Shown here: one piece after another, positions 1 to 9,053 of the stretch
Layout of the letters: every line of letters begins with the position of its first letter
Position numbering within the stretch: position 1 is the first letter of the stretch
Assembly: GCA_001970855.1 (NCBI GenBank)
Contig: LSSN01001617.1
Coordinates: 1-18,569, forward strand
DNA: 18,569 nucleotides
Source: Smittium culicis
Taxonomy: Eukaryota > Kickxellomycota > Harpellomycetes > Harpellales > Legeriomycetaceae
Direction of reading: 5' to 3'
Notes under the pieces: generated by a model
Database searches by the model: none
What the model saw: only the letters and a program-made list of their open reading frames with translations
What the model was told of the DNA's origin: nothing
Position numbers and translations under genes: made by a program

Positions 1-1
1 A

Positions 2-530
2 AACAGAAATATTACCACAAAGGCAATATATCAGAACGGGGGCACAACAGCAAACAGGAAGCTCCTCGGGTTAGCGAAGGAGTGGTGGGACATAATAATG
101 TCCAACAACATACGTGTAAATAATACCCACATAGCGGGAAAAAACAACATTCAGGTGGAATGGTTGTCACGGAATGCGGACAAGCATTGGGAATGGATGC
201 TGCCCAAACGCTTGTTCAGCTTAGTAAACAAACTGTGGGGCCCATTTAAAATAGACTTATTTGCATCAGTGATAATCCACCAGCTGTCGAGATATTATTT
301 CCAGTCACCAGATCCACAATCTCTGGGAACAGATGCTCTTCTTCACCATGGCCAAAAACAGGAGCATATGCGAACCCCCCTCCAGTTTTAATTTTACCGA
401 CAATCAGGCGGGTTATTTTAGAGAAAATAAATATGAGAATAATAACCCCCAATTGGAAAATCCAATCATGGTATTCAAAACTAATGAATATAACGACCTG
501 CGAGACAATAATACTGAAATCAGCGCACTC
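2..530 (+). pseudogene. DIRS-like retrotransposon, 3' end of RT/RNase H ORF (remnant, 5' truncated by window)
   Basis: From base 2 to 391 one frame reads as the RNase H and downstream region of a DIRS-group polyprotein: an NGGTTANRKLLGLAKE segment, then HIAGKNN and WLSRN (compare the HIAGxxN...ADxLSR signature of this group), then LWGPFKIDLFAS and SPDPQSLGTDAL. The match continues in another frame from about 349 (WPKTGAYANPPPVLILP, then IITPNWKIQSWYSKL), so there is a frameshift near 340-350. This tail block is characteristic of DIRS elements, where it precedes the tyrosine recombinase, which follows here as expected. The RT core itself would lie left of the window. The ORF is frameshifted and not functional. 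Family assignment rests on remembered motif order and was not searched. Confidence 0.8.
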
Positions 531-1659
531 ACAGTGGGAAATGTGCGTTTGGAAAGTGTCGGGGTCACAGGCGTCGAATTATCTGAGCAAGCAGAAAAAT
601 TGATATCTAACACTATTAGGCCAAATACAAAAAAAAATTACTCACTAGGTTGGAAAAAATATTGCGAGTGGTCTATCAGCAAAGGAATAGACCCCAAAAA
701 ATAAGAAGCAGTTAACCTAGAAAATTTTCTTGCCTCGCTTAAACTTTCAGCTTCGTCTATCTCAATATATGCTACAGCAGTTTCAGATAGGTTGTTAACA
801 CTATATCCAACCGGAAAGCCTATAAAAATGGGTAGAAGAATTAATAGACTGCTATTAGGACTAAAAAATAACATTATATATCGCCCAATAAACACCCCAA
901 CTTGGGGTGTATGTTCGATGCTAGAAGTACTAAAGTCATGGGGAGAAAACAATAAAATTCCACTGTTACAGCTAGCTAAAAAATGTGTTATGTTATTGGC
1001 GCTTTCAACTTCATGGAGACCTCGAAGTGAAATTCAAGTAATAATGAGGTCTGAAATAATCAAAGGAAAAAAATAATGCGTTGCTTTTACACTGTCCAAA
1101 GCATAAAGGTAAAGGATCAAAGTCGATATGGCTAAGCCCATACAACGAAGACCCTAGTATATGCCCAGTAAGAACGCTTGGAAAATACTTAGATTTGACA
1201 AAAGAACATGTTACTGGGAAATTCGAAAACACCATGTTTTTCATTACTTCACCAAAAGTAAAGCCTGCTTCAAATGACACTATATCCAGATGAATATAGT
1301 CAACAATACAGCTCTTAGGATCAAAAAATAGTGTACATAGCACCAGAGAAGTTTCTGTTACAAAAGAATTTAACTCAGGCGTAAGCATAAAAGATTTGAT
1401 GCAACAAGCTGATTGGAAAACCGAAAATACTTTTAAAAAGTATTACTTCAAACTAGACAATAAAATAGCGTACAGTTCTACCTCACCAATTTTTAGAGCG
1501 ACAAACACACCAATCATTGAGAGGACCTTCGGTCCCGAAAATGATCGGACCCGCCCTCCGCATCCCAAAGGCAAAATTGCATCGTTCTATATGTGCTATA
1601 CTTTAGAAAAGACTAATAGTTCCAAGGGTTTATGGGGTTCCTTTTATAGTATATCTTAA
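468..1659 (+). pseudogene. DIRS-like tyrosine recombinase, broken by stops and a frameshift
   Basis: This is a degenerate phage-integrase-fold tyrosine recombinase, the enzyme DIRS elements use instead of a DDE integrase. From the ATG at 468 the frame contains an SAM-like N-terminal region (SNTIRPNTKKNYSLGWKKY), a TAA at 702-704, then continues in the same frame to TAA 1074-1076. It passes LALSTSWRPRSEIQ, which carries the first catalytic Arg. The frame then shifts. From 1081 it reads PKHKGKGSK and DPSICPVRTLGKYL, has stops at 1291-1293 and 1297-1299, and continues with HSTREVS (the HxxR box) and ADWKTENTFKKYYF (second His/Trp position and the nucleophile Tyr region). The catalytic boxes therefore survive although the ORF does not. 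The preceding RNase H remnant supports the DIRS assignment over Crypton. Confidence 0.85.
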
Positions 1660-1764
1660 TTTATATCTTAATTTACTTATTAAACTCTATTTATATCTAC
1701 CAATAAAAATGAAAATCGGCCTGAAAGGCCTAATACCAATCATTTTCGGGACCTTCGGCCCCTC
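1510..1764. repeat. Inverted-repeat hairpin region at the 3' end of the DIRS-like element
   Basis: Bases 1521-1548 (containing GGACCTTCGGTCC and CGAAAATGATCGG) and 1736-1764 (CCAATCATTTTCGGGACC onward) are near-perfect reverse complements, about 190 bp apart. Each arm is itself partly palindromic: 1523-1535 folds as GGACC-TTC-GGTCC, and 1510-1518 pairs with 1540-1548. A third small hairpin, GGCC-TGAAA-GGCC, is at 1718-1730. DIRS elements end in inverted terminal repeats and internal complementary regions rather than LTRs, so this is the likely element terminus. The exact right border is not visible. Confidence 0.6.
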
Positions 1765-1945
1765 GAACAGTCTAAATGCTTTTTCGTCACTGCCAATAAT
1801 ATTTAGTACAAATGAGTGCCCAAGCCAATAAAATTAAACTTCAACAAACTGCTCTCTTCGTCTAGAATCTCCCAAATAGTAAAATTAAAACTTATTTCAT
1901 GTTCAGCCAATAATAATGCCATAAATAGAAAAAATTAGCAAACTA
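1765..1945. other. Spacer between DIRS-like remnant and split MITE, nothing recognised
   Basis: This is AT-rich sequence without an open frame or clear repeat. The triplet CCAATAA recurs (around 1791, 1824, 1905), without a pattern that I can assign. It may include the outermost end of the DIRS-like element. Confidence 0.4.
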
Positions 1946-1973
1946 TACTGCCCCCTTCATTTCAACACTTTTT
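1946..1973 (-). repeat. Left fragment of MITE copy X (split by the LINE)
   Basis: This 28-base piece corresponds to the right terminal inverted repeat of the 196-bp family described at 15623-15818, read in minus orientation (CCCCCTTCATTTCAACAC against CCCTTTCACGTCCAACA in the other copies). Its last 14 bases (1960-1973) are the LINE target-site duplication. Added to 7497-7664 it gives exactly 196 bp, the length of intact copies B and Z. Confidence 0.75.
1960..1973. repeat. Target-site duplication of the LINE, left copy
   Basis: TTTCAACACTTTTT here recurs exactly at 7483-7496, immediately outside both ends of the LINE. A 14-bp exact T-rich duplication is what target-primed reverse transcription by an APE-type LINE leaves. 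The next base on each side differs between the two copies, apart from extra T residues in the right one. Confidence 0.85.
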
Positions 1974-2083
1974 CTTTTTTTTTTATAGTACTATTTATTT
2001 ATTTGTTTTTACGGTAATAAAAATAATATGTTAGAGATAAAGATGATTAAATTTAGGGAGAGACAGGTATAGTGGAGACGTAT

Positions 2084-5000
2084 TTAGCTACTGTTAAAGG
2101 TAACTTTCCCGCCTGGATCTATAGAAAACCAAAGGGTTTTTATTTTGATCCAGGTGTCTCTTTTCTTTTTGTGTTTAAGGTCTCTGATAATTTTTTCTTT
2201 TAGGTCATATTTCCACCTTATGAATATTCCTTTGGCAGGCAGAATAGTTTTTGTTAACGCAGCTTCAGTTTTGGCCCTGTAAATGTTCCAAATGGCTAAA
2301 CCATAGAGTATCTCAACGTTAGGAAATTTTTTTTTAAATGGCTCTAATAAGTCAAATATTATATCCACGGTCATTCTACTGGTTAAACTAGTATCTAATG
2401 TGGATTTTTCGTTTATAAACTGACAAATCAGCTTCCAGAAATCATTGATTCTTATACAGCCAAAGTATATATGTGTTATATTTTCTTTTCTAGTTTTGCA
2501 TACTTTAAATTCTTGTGATTGGTCGTATTGACCATTATTCCATATTTTTAGTTTTTCACCTGTGATTAGAGCGTTATGAAATAGCATATATAAGTGACTT
2601 GTGATTTTTGGCTCTAGGTTTATTTTGTGAATTTTTGTCCAATTGAATACTGGTACAATATTAGTCGTTTTACCAATAGAGTCCCACTTCGGTTGTACTA
2701 TTGGTTCTTTTCTGTATTTTAGGTCGATAATTTTTCTAACAAATCGATTTTCCCATTTATCTATTGGTTTGTTATTAATTTTAAAGTTTTCTGAGTGTAT
2801 TTTATAGGAGTGAGCGAATTCTTTATCGAACCATTCACGTTTCTGTATTAATTTTATGTTAATAGTTATTGGTTTATTATTGATATTAATTAAATATATA
2901 AAATCCGAATCATCATCCCAGATTAACTCGCATTTTGCTATAAATTCGCCATAGCTAGATATATTATTTTTTAGTAGCCACGATTGGTCTTTTTTAGTTA
3001 GGTTGGTGTTGATTATTTTATTTAATTTGTTTAGCCCAAGCATTTTGATTTTTTCGTAAGGCCAATTGGCTATGTCAGATTCGTCTATTTCGTATATGTC
3101 GTTTGATAATTTTATCGCTTCTCTCCACATTGGTGGAAATTGGTTGATATTTTTTCTTTTTGTTTTTATAGCCAATAAATCAAGATAATTTTCATTTTCT
3201 GTGTACTTATTGGAGATAAATTGAAGGTTATTTAACGCTGATTCTCTCCAAATACATTTCTTATTACCAATCAGATCATTATACCATTTCATAAATATTG
3301 TTTTTGATTGTACTATTACGTTTAATAAGCCTAGGCCTCCATTCTTTTTATCCAATTCTATTGTATCTAATTTTATCTGTGCTTTTTTATTGCTCCAAAT
3401 AAATTTTTTACCTTTTTTTTAATTAATGATAAAAAATCTTTTTCAAAAGCTACTATGTGTGCAGCGAACCATAGTTTTGAAAGTAAAAAAGTATTAACCA
3501 GTAACACTTTCCCTTTAAGTGATATTTTCCTGTTATTCCAGCTTTTTATTTTTTCGGTGATATTATTTGATAAAGCTTCTTGGTTTTCTTTATATGCAAT
3601 TCCCAACGAATTAAAAAGTATACCTAAGTATTTAAATGTTTCATTTTGTGTTAAACATTATTTTACTAGCCAGTCATCTTTTGGAGCGCCTATTTTTAGG
3701 TGTATTTTTTTTTCTGCATTAATTTTAGCATTCGAAGCTAGCGAATGGAGCTTAAGAGCATCATTAATTAATATTTCTTCATTGCGGCCATTAATACCTA
3801 TTAGCAAATCATCAGCATATGCTAGGATTTTGAATCCTTTATTCGTTACTGGGATTCCTGAAATTTTTTTTTCAATCAATAGTATTAATGGTTCTATTAT
3901 GCAATTATATAAAAGTGGAGATAATGGATCTCCTTGTCTTAGTCCTTGCTTGATACAAATTGGTCTAGTTCTTTTTCCATTGATAATAATTGATGTTTTT
4001 GACCCATAATATATGTTTTTTATTCTTTCTATAAACAACTGGCCAATACCAAACTTTTCAAGGCACCTGAATAAATATTTCCAGTCGACTCTGTCATATG
4101 CTTTTTCTTGGTCCACTAATAACATATATCCGTTTGTAATTTCCGGATTCATTTTACTGATTTCCAATAAGAAATTAACTGAGTGGATATTATCAAAAAT
4201 GCTTCTTTTTTTTATGAAACCAGATTGGTTTTCATTTATTAATTTTCCAATAAATTTTTGAAATCTATTTGTGAGAATTTTAGTATATATTTTTTCATCA
4301 GTATTTGATAGAGTTATTGGCCTATAATTTTTTAAATTTGAGTTATCTGCTTTTTTTGGAATTAGGGTTATTAATGATCTGCCTATAATACTATTCCATT
4401 TGTTCATTTCATTTGTATTATTAAAGATAGCCTTCAGGTGTTTGGATATTATTTTTTTATATTTTTTATAAAATTCAAATGATAGACCATCTGGACCTGG
4501 TGATTTGTTATTAGGCGAATTATCAATTGAGAATTCTATTTCTTCTATTTCTATTTCTTTATATAACTCTAGAGCCTCTTTTGGTGTTAGCCTTTTTTTA
4601 ATTTGCTGGGATAGTTTAATTTGGCTTTTGGGGCATGTTTCACCCCTATCAAGAGTTTTGAATAAAATCCATGGCATATTTCGTTGATTTTTGTTGGATC
4701 ATTTATTAGTTCTCCATTTTTGTTGAGCAATGACTCTATTCTATTTTTACTTTCTTTTGTTTTTAATAGACCAAAGAAGTACTTATTGGATTTTTCACCT
4801 TTTTCTGCCCAATTAGTCCGAGAGCGGACAATAACCCCATCTAGTTGTTTCTTTTTTATCATTTTTATTTTATTCTCATTAGTTAGAATTTCTTTGCTGT
4901 AAGTTTGTATTACAGCTGTGCTAGCATTTGATCTTTTTATTAATGAGTTATATGTTTTATTTGTTAGTTGTAATATCTTAATTTTGGAATTTTTGGAGTT

Positions 5001-5961
5001 TAATTTGCCAAATTTAATGAATAAATCTTTGCAATTGCTTTTAATTAAAGCCCATTCGTCAATTGTTGTGCATTTCATTGATAATACTTTTGATGTTTTA
5101 TTTGAGATTTCCAATTTATTAAGTAAGCTTGAGTTAAGCTTCCAATTTTCTTTATTAGTATTTCTATTATTTGACCAATTTTTTAAACTAATGGTAATAC
5201 ATTTATGATCTGAAAATTCTGTTGATGTAATTTCTTTTATTTTACAATTTTGGAGAATATTATTCGGTATTAAAATATGGTCAATTCTGGATTTATATCT
5301 TCCAGAATATTCCTCCCATGTATAAATTATGTCACTGCCATTTAGTTTACTTAGCAGAATTAATAAACCAAACGTATTGATTAGCTCCGCCATGTTTACC
5401 CATTCCTTTTTAGAAGTTATTCTAGGTGGAGATCTATCATTTATTTCATCTTCAACCATGTTCATGTCTCCCATGACTGTTATTTCTTCATCTCTATTTT
5501 TAATAGCCAATAGTTTTTCTGTTGTAAAATCTATTAATATTTTTCTCTCGCGTTCGTTGTTTGATAAATATAGGTTTACTATTCTTATTTTTTTATTCTG
5601 TGTTTCAACCAATGTTATGTTTATTCTACCTTCGAAATATATTAGCTTTTCCAAAATTTTATATTTACTATTATTAATAATTGTCGCAGTATATTTTGAC
5701 CAGGATACCAATCCGTTCCAATAATTGGTCCAAAATGGTTTATCTAGATTTTTTATATTAACTTTTTGTATACAGATTATATCTGACTTAACAATTTTTT
5801 TTAAATAAGTGAATAGTCTGTCTTTTTTTTTTTTTTGTTACAGGATATTCCATTCACGTTGAAGGTTGATATTTTTATATTTTCCCATTTTTTTCTTTCA
5901 TTTTTAAGTTTTCCAATTTTTTTTCTTTCATTTTTATATTTCCCCTTTTTTTTTCTTTCAT
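2084..5961 (-). pseudogene. LINE ORF2: APE endonuclease + reverse transcriptase + C-terminal zinc finger (broken)
   Basis: In the intact form this protein nicks target DNA and copies the element RNA onto it. The likely start is the ATG at 5961, which opens three in-frame 10-codon repeats followed by KISTFNVNGI, the first APE motif. Other endonuclease motifs are DIICIQ (about 5774-5790), GDMN, YTW, SRIDHI and SDH. RT motifs are NNKSPGPDG, RPITLSNTDEKI, GFIKKRSIFDNI, GLRQGDPLSPLLYN and AYADDLLIG. Next come FIWSNKK and KKNGGLGLLN, then a CKTRKENITHIYFGC zinc-finger remnant. Damage seen: a frameshift at the T14 run 5823-5836, another in an A7 run near 4590, an in-frame TAA at 3658-3660, and a frameshift at A-runs near 3404-3420. 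The endonuclease Glu after the Gln of ICIQ is Lys (codon 5763-5765). Confidence 0.92.
5872..5961 (-). repeat. Three 30-bp tandem repeats coding the N-terminus of ORF2
   Basis: Three exact-length 30-bp units (ATGs at 5961, 5931 and 5901) encode MKEKKRGNIK, MKEKKLENLK and MKEKKWENIK. They are in one frame and read directly into the ISTFNVNG start of the endonuclease. Unit length is kept although the A-run and the bases after it vary (9, 8 and 7 A), so the reading frame has been preserved. Each unit begins with its own ATG. Confidence 0.85.
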
Positions 5962-5991
5962 TCTTTTTAAAATTTATTTGTATAATTTTAT

Positions 5992-7371
5992 TTAATTTAA
6001 TTCCATTGATGCTTCTGCAGTTTTATTATTTTCCTTATTTTCATTTTTATCTTTGATTATTATTTTTTCTTGAGTTAGTTTCCCATCCTTTTCTTCATCA
6101 AATACCACGAATATACTCTTCGAGCTATTACTTGTATTCGATTTTAGCAGTTCAGGTAATTTTTTTGGAATAATTTTCTGTATTTTTTTTGTTTTTTGTA
6201 TTTTATTAAATGTACTTTTACATTAATATTATTATTTTTATACTTTGCTAAATTTTTTAGTTTCGGGATTGAATATATATCCCTGCGATATAGACTTGTT
6301 TCCTCATGGTTTGAGGCGTTGCAAATAAAAGTTAAGTCTCTTTCAATATTTTTTATATAGTTAATTTTTTCTTTAACTATTTTTTTATTAACTATTTTTG
6401 TATCTGTCTTTAGTTCTGACTTGATATCTTCAGGAATTTTTGGATTCTCTTTCAGAGTTTCTATATCAGTGAATTTGACTTTATCACTCTCAGTTATACT
6501 AGTTTGATTTTTTTTAACATTATCTTGAATTTTTTCTTCATTATCTTGAATTTTTTCTTCATTATCTTGATTTTTTTTCGCCAATAAATATTTTTTTAAT
6601 ATTTTTTGGGGTTGATACCCTATTTCTTTTCCATTTTTTTTGGATTTTATTTTTTAAATCTTCACATTGGCATTTTCAATGCTCTAATCTTTTGAAATAT
6701 GTGAATACGGGTTTCGCCCCTTTCCACAATAATAGTACTTTGACCCCTATTATTTCTAATGAAGCTGATATATCATTGTCGTTTTTGGTTTTAAAATTTA
6801 TTTTTATACCCCTGGATGGAAATGCATTAATATTTTTGTATTTTAAAGCAGTAATATCCAGCACTTCTCCTACTTTTGATAGTTCGTCATATGCTTTTTG
6901 GGCCACCTCCCAAACGCTTAGACCACTATACGATGGTATGGTTATACTTTTGAATTCTTCAGAGTATTCAGTGGTTTCCAACAATTCAATTTTTTTTTCT
7001 TTATAGGTTATTTTTTTATTTTTTGCTTTTTCTAGGTCAATTTTATTAATGAATTTTAAGAATAAGATTTTTCTACGGATGTCAATTTCAAAACATGTTT
7101 GAATTTCACCAAATTGTATTAGTATGTTTTCAACAAAGTCTTCGATATTTTGTTCAAAATCTCTAGTTGACAATCCTAGTTTTAGTGATGTTCCCCCAAG
7201 TCATGCTATTTTTCTTTGTTTGGGTTCACTACCGGTTGTCATTTTAAACAGTGACACTGGTATAAATTTTTCTATATTTTTTTTGGTATCAGGGGGTTTA
7301 ACTCTTGAGCTAATTACGTTAGCCCAGCTTGGACTTTGTTCTTTATGGATAATAGTATTATTATTTTCCAT
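5992..7371 (-). pseudogene. LINE ORF1 (gag-like RNA-binding protein), broken
   Basis: From the ATG at 7371 the frame reads MENNNTIIHKEQSPSWANVI (the SWANV start is common in LINE ORF1), meets a TGA at 7201-7203, and continues in frame to a TGA at 6676-6678. The central part (about 7173-6676) looks like the RRM/DUF4283-like core of LINE ORF1 proteins. It ends in a decayed zinc knuckle: FTYFKRLEH, the TGA, then KCQCEDLK, where Cys would be expected for the two Phe. After a frameshift near 6590 a Lys/Asn/Glu-rich tail follows with a 7-residue repeat. A second shift in an A7 run near 6160 leads to a C-terminus ending in EASMELN and TAA at 5992-5994, 31 bases before ORF2. Intact ORF1 proteins coat the element RNA. 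Confidence 0.8.
6519..6580 (-). repeat. 21-bp tandem repeat in LINE ORF1
   Basis: About three units of the 21-bp sequence read on the minus strand as ATTCAAGATAATGAAGAAAA encode NQDNEEK, IQDNEEK and IQDNVKK. The unit is a whole number of codons, so copy number can change without shifting the frame. Confidence 0.75.
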
Positions 7372-7482
7372 TACCTCTACTTTTTCTTTTTTATTTTCTT
7401 ATACTCGAAGTATATACTTTAAATTTTTTGTAAATTCTTATTGGTCGGTTTACTTTTTTTTTCCTTTCAAGAGAGAGAGAGT

Positions 7483-7496
7483 TTTCAACACTTTTT
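7483..7496. repeat. Target-site duplication of the LINE, right copy
   Basis: This is an exact second copy of TTTCAACACTTTTT (see 1960-1973). It touches the first bases of the LINE 5' leader on one side and the rest of the split MITE on the other. Confidence 0.85.
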
Positions 7497-7664
7497 TAAA
7501 AAACGGATCATTCGATTCGTTTATGGGATAAAAGTTTATTTATTATTTTTGCTATTATTCACTTAGCTAATAACTTAGTGAGTCTCGGGATTATATTACG
7601 TTTGTAAAAGTATTTGACTACATCTGGTGGATCAAAAGCAATCTATCGCCCGTGAAAGGGTTAA
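7497..7664 (-). repeat. MITE copy X, main part, minus orientation (split by the LINE)
   Basis: This holds, in reverse orientation, the conserved blocks of the family: GATTCGTTTATGGG and TTTATTTATTATTT (internal block), then CTACATCTGGTGGATCAAAA and CGTGAAAGGGTTAA (left end with terminal inverted repeat). It ends at the flanking TTAA at 7661-7664. The missing 28 bases are at 1946-1973, on the far side of the LINE. Confidence 0.85.
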
Positions 7665-7754
7665 GCTTCAAGTAACTGCGTTTTTCATTTCGAATATTCC
7701 GTTTGCAAATTTTTACCATTCAAAGCTACATGAATGTCATTTGGAATGTATTTC

Positions 7755-7937
7755 TTAACGATTTCACGTGCAGTAGACTGTTTTTGATCTACCAAATGTA
7801 GCCAACTATAATCAATTCTGATAATCACTCAGACATGTGTTTAATTGTCATTAATGGCAAATAATAAATTTATTTATAAATCATAAACGAATCAACCTAA
7901 TTGATTATTAAAAGTTTGTTAGATAGGAAAGAACAAA
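7755..7937 (+). repeat. MITE copy A, plus orientation
   Basis: It starts at TTAA (7755) with CGATTTCACGTGCAGTAGAC and continues with CTGTTTTTGATCTACC, AAATGTAGCCAACT and the internal block GGCAAATAATAAATTTATTT. The left half is almost identical to copy C at 17717. The right terminal repeat is decayed (GTTAGATAGGAAAG where intact copies have GTTGGACGTGAAAG), and its end coordinate is approximate. Confidence 0.8.
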
Positions 7938-8428
7938 AGAAAAAAGTTAATAAAGCTAATAGTATCAAAATTAATTTTGATTAAAAATGACAAACATAAA
8001 TATATCTTTATATGGTGATACTGAGCATAAAAAGTATTTTTTTGCAGTGTATATTTATTGGCTTTGATATTCTTTAATTGTAAACACCATTATTGCAATT
8101 AAAAAAGGGTTTCAATTTTTCTATTTATATATTAACTACGAAACTTTCATATGCTATAAAAATAATCATAGAATTAGTTTATTATTTAATATAAAAATAT
8201 TAAATTTTATAAATTGTAGCACTCCACACTTTAAAATCGCTCCTTCATAAAGAATATCCCATATAACAGATCACACGTAATTTGAATAAATTTATATTTG
8301 TAAACGCAATTTGTAGTAATGTCCGGGATACTTAACATAGAAAAGAGGTGATACTAACAACGATTTTCAAAAAGTCGTGATTAAAATTGAGCACTTAATG
8401 ATAATGGAGATAATAATTGTGAGAAAGA
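7938..8428. other. Intergenic, no gene or repeat recognised
   Basis: This is an AT-rich stretch between MITE copies A and Y with many stops in all frames. I see no tRNA-like boxes, tandem repeat or coding similarity. Confidence 0.5.
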
Positions 8429-8627
8429 TTGACTATTTCTAGGGCCAACAACCTTAAACGTATTTAAAAATCATAATTAAATAAGTCAAGATATACCCTA
8501 CTATTATTGGATGTATTGAGTATTATAGCCAATGATGTATTTTGATTGTATATTAATTAATTTTTTTGTGATTTTGTTGGATAGGTTTGGTAGTTCAAAA
8601 ATGGCCAACCGCCCATGAAAGCGATAA
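8429..8627 (-). repeat. MITE copy Y, minus orientation, diverged
   Basis: The clearest part is the left end, read in reverse: GGTTTGGTAGTTCAAAAATG followed by CCCATGAAAGCGATAA, matching the TTTGGTAGATCAAAAACAG...CGTGAAAGGGTTAA block of the family. The far end (GGGCCAACAACCTTAAACG, about 8442) resembles the right terminal region. The interior is strongly diverged and the borders are estimates based on a total length of about 199 bp. Confidence 0.6.
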
Positions 8628-8857
8628 GAGAAAGATCTAAATATTGGATAAGTCTGATCGAAAAAATATATGTGTGACTTTGTAGGCACAGCTATTTTTA
8701 GTTAGCAATTGTATATAACAACTAGTAAATAAGAAATTGGTAAACATATGTGGATGTTACGTAGCTGAGATCACAGTAGATGTAAATAGACTAAAAATTC
8801 GTGTAATTCCGCTGAGCGTTTAAGATAAGTGTGTTATTTGGATGCCACCAACAAAAG

Positions 8858-9053
8858 TTAACCCATTTATAGGTATTAGGCTGTATTTGGTCTACCAAAT
8901 ATAGTTAACTATGCCGAATTAAAATACTTTAATTCTGAGATTCACTCGTTTACTGGTTTGTTCAAGAATAGCAGCAAATAATAGATTTATTGTACAAATT
9001 CTTAACGAATCAATAGATGCGTTTTTGTTTAGAAGATGATAGGAGTTGGTTAA
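8858..9053 (+). repeat. MITE copy B, plus orientation, 196 bp
   Basis: It starts at TTAACCC (8858) and ends at GGTTAA (9053). It contains GGCTGTATTTGGTCTACC, AAATATAGTTAACT, GCAGCAAATAATAGATTTAT and CTTAACGAATCAA, in the same order and spacing as copies A and C. Both flanks retain TTAA, which is the piggyBac-type target site. Confidence 0.8.

Larger units (their letters stand above)
1974..7482 (-). mobile_element. Full-length, inactive L1-like LINE (5509 bp)
   Basis: This is a non-LTR retrotransposon on the minus strand with the complete classical layout: a 5' leader of about 111 nt starting in a CT-rich run (7482-7372), ORF1 (7371-5992), ORF2 (5961-2084), a 3' UTR of about 110 nt, and an A-rich tail (T-run at 1974-1984 on the plus strand). 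Exact 14-bp target-site duplications at 1960-1973 and 7483-7496 fix both borders, so the copy is not 5'-truncated. The APE endonuclease plus RT order and the FIWSNKK/GGLGL region after the RT fit the L1 group broadly; the clade is not certain. Both ORFs carry stops and frameshifts, so the copy cannot move on its own. It is inserted inside a 196-bp MITE. Confidence 0.93.

Noticed and set aside
3455..5724. Several plus-strand ORFs of 60-184 codons (3455-4009, 4013-4261, 4684-5208, 5329-5724)
   Set aside because: They are antisense shadows of LINE ORF2: Phe/Leu/Ser-rich translations of T-rich strand, with no motif of their own.
6519..6580. CRISPR-like short repeats
   Set aside because: The 21-bp units are directly tandem without spacers and code a peptide repeat in LINE ORF1.
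6692..7531. Plus-strand ORFs at 6692-7006 and 7124-7531
   Set aside because: They are antisense to LINE ORF1, and the hydrophobic runs come from T-rich composition.
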